Made by a program: the position numbers and the translations under genes. From assembly GCA_038025085.1 (NCBI GenBank), contig CM076144.1:34315501-34379500 (forward strand): a stretch of DNA of 64,000 nucleotides, read 5' to 3'. Shown one piece after another: positions 58,934 to 64,000 of this stretch. The notes under the pieces are model-generated. The model did no database searches, was not told where the DNA came from, and worked only from the letters and a program-made list of their open reading frames with translations. Numbering within the stretch: position 1 is the stretch's first letter; each line of letters starts with the position of its first letter. The DNA is from Tetragonia tetragonoides. Lineage: Eukaryota; Streptophyta; Magnoliopsida; Caryophyllales; Aizoaceae.

Positions 58934-59987
58934 TTAGCATATACATTCCAAAATATACTTTTGAGAGAAGAGAAAGAGCCTCTCCCGTTGGGCTATTAGT
59001 CGGTCTATGGTAGCATGGAGATTAGAGTTATAAGGCTCAGTCAATAACGGGGTTTCTACATGGTTGATTTTGTCTAAATTACTGCTAATTTTGTTGTGAA
59101 TATGTCCGATGTAAGAGTGATTCCATTGCTTAAGATTAACCTTGAGATGTTTAAGTCTACGTGTGATAGAGAACATGCGAGAATCAGGGTAGTTAACAGT
59201 CCAGGCATCCTTAACTAACTGCTCAGTGGCGGGGAATTGGGACCAAAAAGGTTGAAAGCGAAATGGTCGAGGCTTGGTGGATTGTTGCGGATTAGTATCT
59301 AGAACAATCAGAGCATGATCCGAGCATGTAAAGGGGAGGTGCTTGACAAGGCTATTAGGGTGCATATGAAACCAGCCTGCATTCCTAGGGCCCGATCCAG
59401 GCGTTCAAGAGTAAATGCTCCGTTAAATTTGCGACTCCAAGTGTAAGGGGAGCCATTAATTGGGACTGAGTCGAAACCAGAGGTGCCACAGAAACTATTG
59501 AAGCGTTCTAGTCTACTCCTAGGGCAAGGTGGGCCACCTTTTTTATCACTAGGGGACAAAAGTTCATTGAAATCACCAAGAAAACACCAAGGCATCATAA
59601 TGGATGAAGAGAGATGGGAAAGATGAGTCCAGAACGAATCCTTTTGATTTTCTTGAACTGGGGCATAAACACCAGAAATGAGAAAGCTATGATTGGACTC
59701 GAGGTCCTTAACGTTAAGTGGGATAATTCGATCCAATTTATGAATAATATTTATTTCCGTATCTTTTTCATTCCATAATGCCCAGATCCCCCAGAATGAT
59801 TAACCAGATTAATATATTCAAAGTTAGAAAAACCTAGACGTCTAATAATTCGTGTAGAATTACTCGTATTGGTTAAGGTTTCAAGCAAAAACATTATATC
59901 CGGTTGAATGTATTTTCTTAAGAAGCAAATTTCTCCCACCACTTGCGCTTTCTTAGCGCCGTTAATGTTCCAACACAGGATTTTCAT
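58934..59987 (-). pseudogene. LINE endonuclease domain remnant, frameshifted, without reverse transcriptase
   Basis: The N-terminal part of a plant L1-type ORF2: MKILCWNINGAKKAQ start, LLET, VYAPVQ, LGDFNELL and the SDH motif of the APE-type endonuclease are all visible, so the catalytic motifs survive. Two single-base deletions break it, one in the G-run near 59788-59795 and one near 59385 (G lost in CTAGGG-AAT). The frame ends at 58934 before any reverse transcriptase sequence. LINEs normally lose their 5' end; loss of the 3' part implies later deletion. Confidence 0.85.
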
Positions 59988-60299
59988 TTAATAAAAAATA
60001 ATAAAAATATAGATTGGGCTAAAAAAGAGGATGGGAGCGCTGGGGTTCTACTCTGGGCCAAGCCAATCCGCCCACAGAAGCTAAGAATCCACGGCCTGCA
60101 CACACTTAAGCACCCAAGAATTTGACTAAGTAAGGGGTAGCACCAAACCGCTTGGACAAAGTGGGCATAACAAACTGAGCAGCGAAGGAGAAGAGGCCCA
60201 GTGCAAAAGCGGCCCAAAAAATGGCCATTTAGTCCAAATGAGAGCAAGGAGGGCCCAAAAAGCTAGATTCCAACCAACATAGGGTAAGTTTGCAGGCGA
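59988..60299. other. Upstream part of the LINE remnant
   Basis: Probably the 5' side of the same LINE (between its ORF1 and ORF2) on the minus strand; contains several GGGCCC and TGGGCC words. No intact frame. Confidence 0.4.
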
Positions 60300-60395
60300 G
60301 TTTGTCTATGGACCGGAAAAACAGCCCAACAGGAGCCCTTTAGGGTTTTTGTTTCGTTACAAAACCCCCCCCCAGATCTTCACATTTCTTTCTCG

Positions 60396-60404
60396 AAACC
60401 CTAA
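60396..60404 (+). promoter_or_regulatory. Telo-box of the eL15 gene
   Basis: AAACCCTAA within CGAAACCCTAATTCG, 56 bp before the start codon and just before a CT repeat at 60421-60449. Telo-boxes near the start are characteristic of plant ribosomal protein genes. Confidence 0.75.
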
Positions 60405-60415
60405 TTCGACTACTC

Positions 60416-60451
<36 letters not shown>

Positions 60452-60459
60452 CAGCAGCC

Positions 60460-62475
<2,016 letters not shown>

Positions 62476-63112
62476 ATTTTGTTATTGGGCGTGGTGTTTG
62501 GTTCCATCTGTTGGTTCAGTTATCTGCATCAGTATTTGGTTGTGTAATTGAAAGCTTACTGAGCTGGTTGATACTCTATCTAGAACAGACTGCCGTTACA
62601 TTTGGTTAGCTTTTTTGTTTCCGTTGTCATCTGTGGAATTTTGGTTCTGTAGTTGATTTAAAGTTTTGAGACCATCTTATTATAAGCCCTTGAATGAGTT
62701 GGATTAATTAATATTTGCCTTGCACCAGAGCAATCTCTTGAGGTCTAATTTTGAGTTTTGATTTGGCTATTCGTTTGTGATTTGTTGCTTGATTTTGAAC
62801 TTGATTGGATGTTCGTCCAATTCCGAAACTCCTTATCTAATGGCAAATTGATCATTGTAGGGTGTGCTGTAGTGGCAAGTGGATATAGACTATAGTACAT
62901 TGTGTTGGGCTCAATTGCTTCCGTCAACTTATTGAAATTTATGAGGGTCGGAAAATTTCTTGACAGGGCAATAGCCACAGCCCACTGGGATGAAGCCTGA
63001 AGGTACCCTAGAGTTCCAGGAGGCCAGGACACGATAACCATCCGCACTCTAGCTCGGTGGTCTTTTATTTAGCGGTCTAAGTAAAATGTGTAATGGTGTA
63101 GGGAAGACACAT
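62476..63112. other. eL15 3' flank, no further gene seen
   Basis: T-rich 3' untranslated region then non-coding DNA. No supported frame. Confidence 0.55.
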
Positions 63113-63410
63113 GGGTGGTGTTTACTTGATTGGAATCAAATGTAATGCAATGCAATCATTTTTTAAATGGTAAATATGAGATGAAAAAGGAAGGAGGGGG
63201 AGGAAAGGGATGAGAAAAGTAAGTTTGATTGCACCATCCAAAATAATCATCATTACATGTGAAAAATTGAGCAATTGTGATTACATTGGATCATGTAATC
63301 AATCTCACTTTTCCAATCTCTCTCCTTTAACCCTTTTATTTTTCACCCCACATTACTATATAAATTGATTGCATTGTATTATATTTGATTGCATGCTACT
63401 AAACGAGCCC
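63113..63410. mobile_element. MITE with about 40-bp inverted ends
   Basis: The left end GTTTACTTGATTGGAATCAA then ATGTAATGCAATGCAATC and the right end (reverse complement) GTTTAGTAGCATGCAATCAA then ATATAATACAATGCAATC match over about 40 bp. About 298 bp, AT-rich, non-coding. A target duplication is not evident, so the exact ends and superfamily are uncertain. Confidence 0.6.
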
Positions 63411-63865
63411 ATAATGTTTATTTACCTGGCAATAACATTAACTGAAAAAATTAAAAATAAAATAGATAAATTCAATTAAGAATGACATGTGACCAGTATA
63501 ATGAAAAATTGGTTATCTAGGCTAAATTTGTGCTCTCAAAAACATGATAAAGTGTGGTCTAACATGAGTATAATAACAAATCATATATGCTTGATTTGCA
63601 AAAACTAATTGATAAATTAGATTAGAACATTTATTAGGGAATTGCATACCCAACAACTCTTTACAATGGAGTCATATCATAAAGTCAGCCTTGATGTTGA
63701 TGATTTTTCTACCATAATGATTGATGATTTCATGTACAAGCACTACATTGTCACTAATAATTAATAAACCTTCCTTTTAATAAAAACAGATTACTTCGGA
63801 GTCTAAATTATAAGTTGCAGGCTGAACAATACAGAGTAGTATATTTTCAGTCATTGAGCTAGGTT
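63411..63865. other. Intergenic, AT-rich, nothing recognisable
   Basis: No coding frame, RNA gene or repeat boundary supported. Confidence 0.5.
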
Positions 63866-64000
63866 GCACCGATACCTGGCCCAACAGCAGTATCTCATAT
63901 CCGATACGTTTCGGATACAGATACTTTTAGGATACACGTCCGATACCTGAAAATACGCACCCGATACATATCGGAGAAGTATCCTATTTTTTCGCATTAG
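63866..64000. repeat. GATAC motif cluster, cut by the window end
   Basis: GATAC or its close variants recur at short spacing (CCGATACGTTTCGGATACAG, TAGGATACAC, CCGATACC, CCGATACATATCGG). It resembles the one-motif-rich hAT relics at 56213-56523, but only part lies in the window. Confidence 0.55.

Overview
This is nuclear DNA from a flowering plant, almost certainly a eudicot. The evidence is AT-rich intergenic sequence, GT-AG introns from under 100 bp to about 3 kb, plant-specific gene families (DREB/ERF, R2R3-MYB, major latex protein, plant GT47), CT-rich 5' leaders and many small plant transposons. I cannot name the species.

Nine protein genes can be supported, and their exon joins were worked out from frame and splice sites. 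Left to right they are: a single-exon DREB-type AP2/ERF factor (71-820, +); a four-exon SMPD4-like membrane protein (14395-20209, +); a three-exon R2R3-MYB (21796-22987, +); a four-exon GT47 exostosin-type glycosyltransferase (24681-27841, -); a ten-exon AIM24-family protein (32898-38797, +); a fifteen-exon DWNN/CCHC/RING E3 ligase of the RBBP6/PQT3 type (40941-48655, +); a two-exon MLP/Bet v 1 protein (50866-51470, +); a single-exon small secreted Cys-rich protein (51832-52338, -); an intronless plastid isopropylmalate isomerase small subunit (55214-55999, -); and, as the tenth gene, four-exon ribosomal protein eL15 (60460-62475, +). They do not form a pathway or cluster; they are ordinary independent plant genes.

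The spaces between genes hold the unusual material. About 13 kb between the DREB and SMPD4 genes has no recognisable gene, but it contains a tandemly duplicated exon-like module in which one copy carries a tiny poly(A)-tailed insertion and the other preserves the empty site. At 30.0-32.1 kb lies a transposon cluster with intact hallmarks: a hAT element, a SINE with an 18-bp target duplication interrupted by a second hAT element, and an opposite-strand SINE copy. A Mutator-type MITE sits just upstream of the MLP TATA box. At 56.2-60.3 kb are a hAT-like element full of CGGGT motifs, two separated remnants of a LINE, and two extra copies of the eL15 promoter plus first exon lying upstream of the working one. 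I see no CRISPR array, rRNA or tRNA gene, and no new multi-gene system; the eL15 first-exon array is the observation I would follow first.
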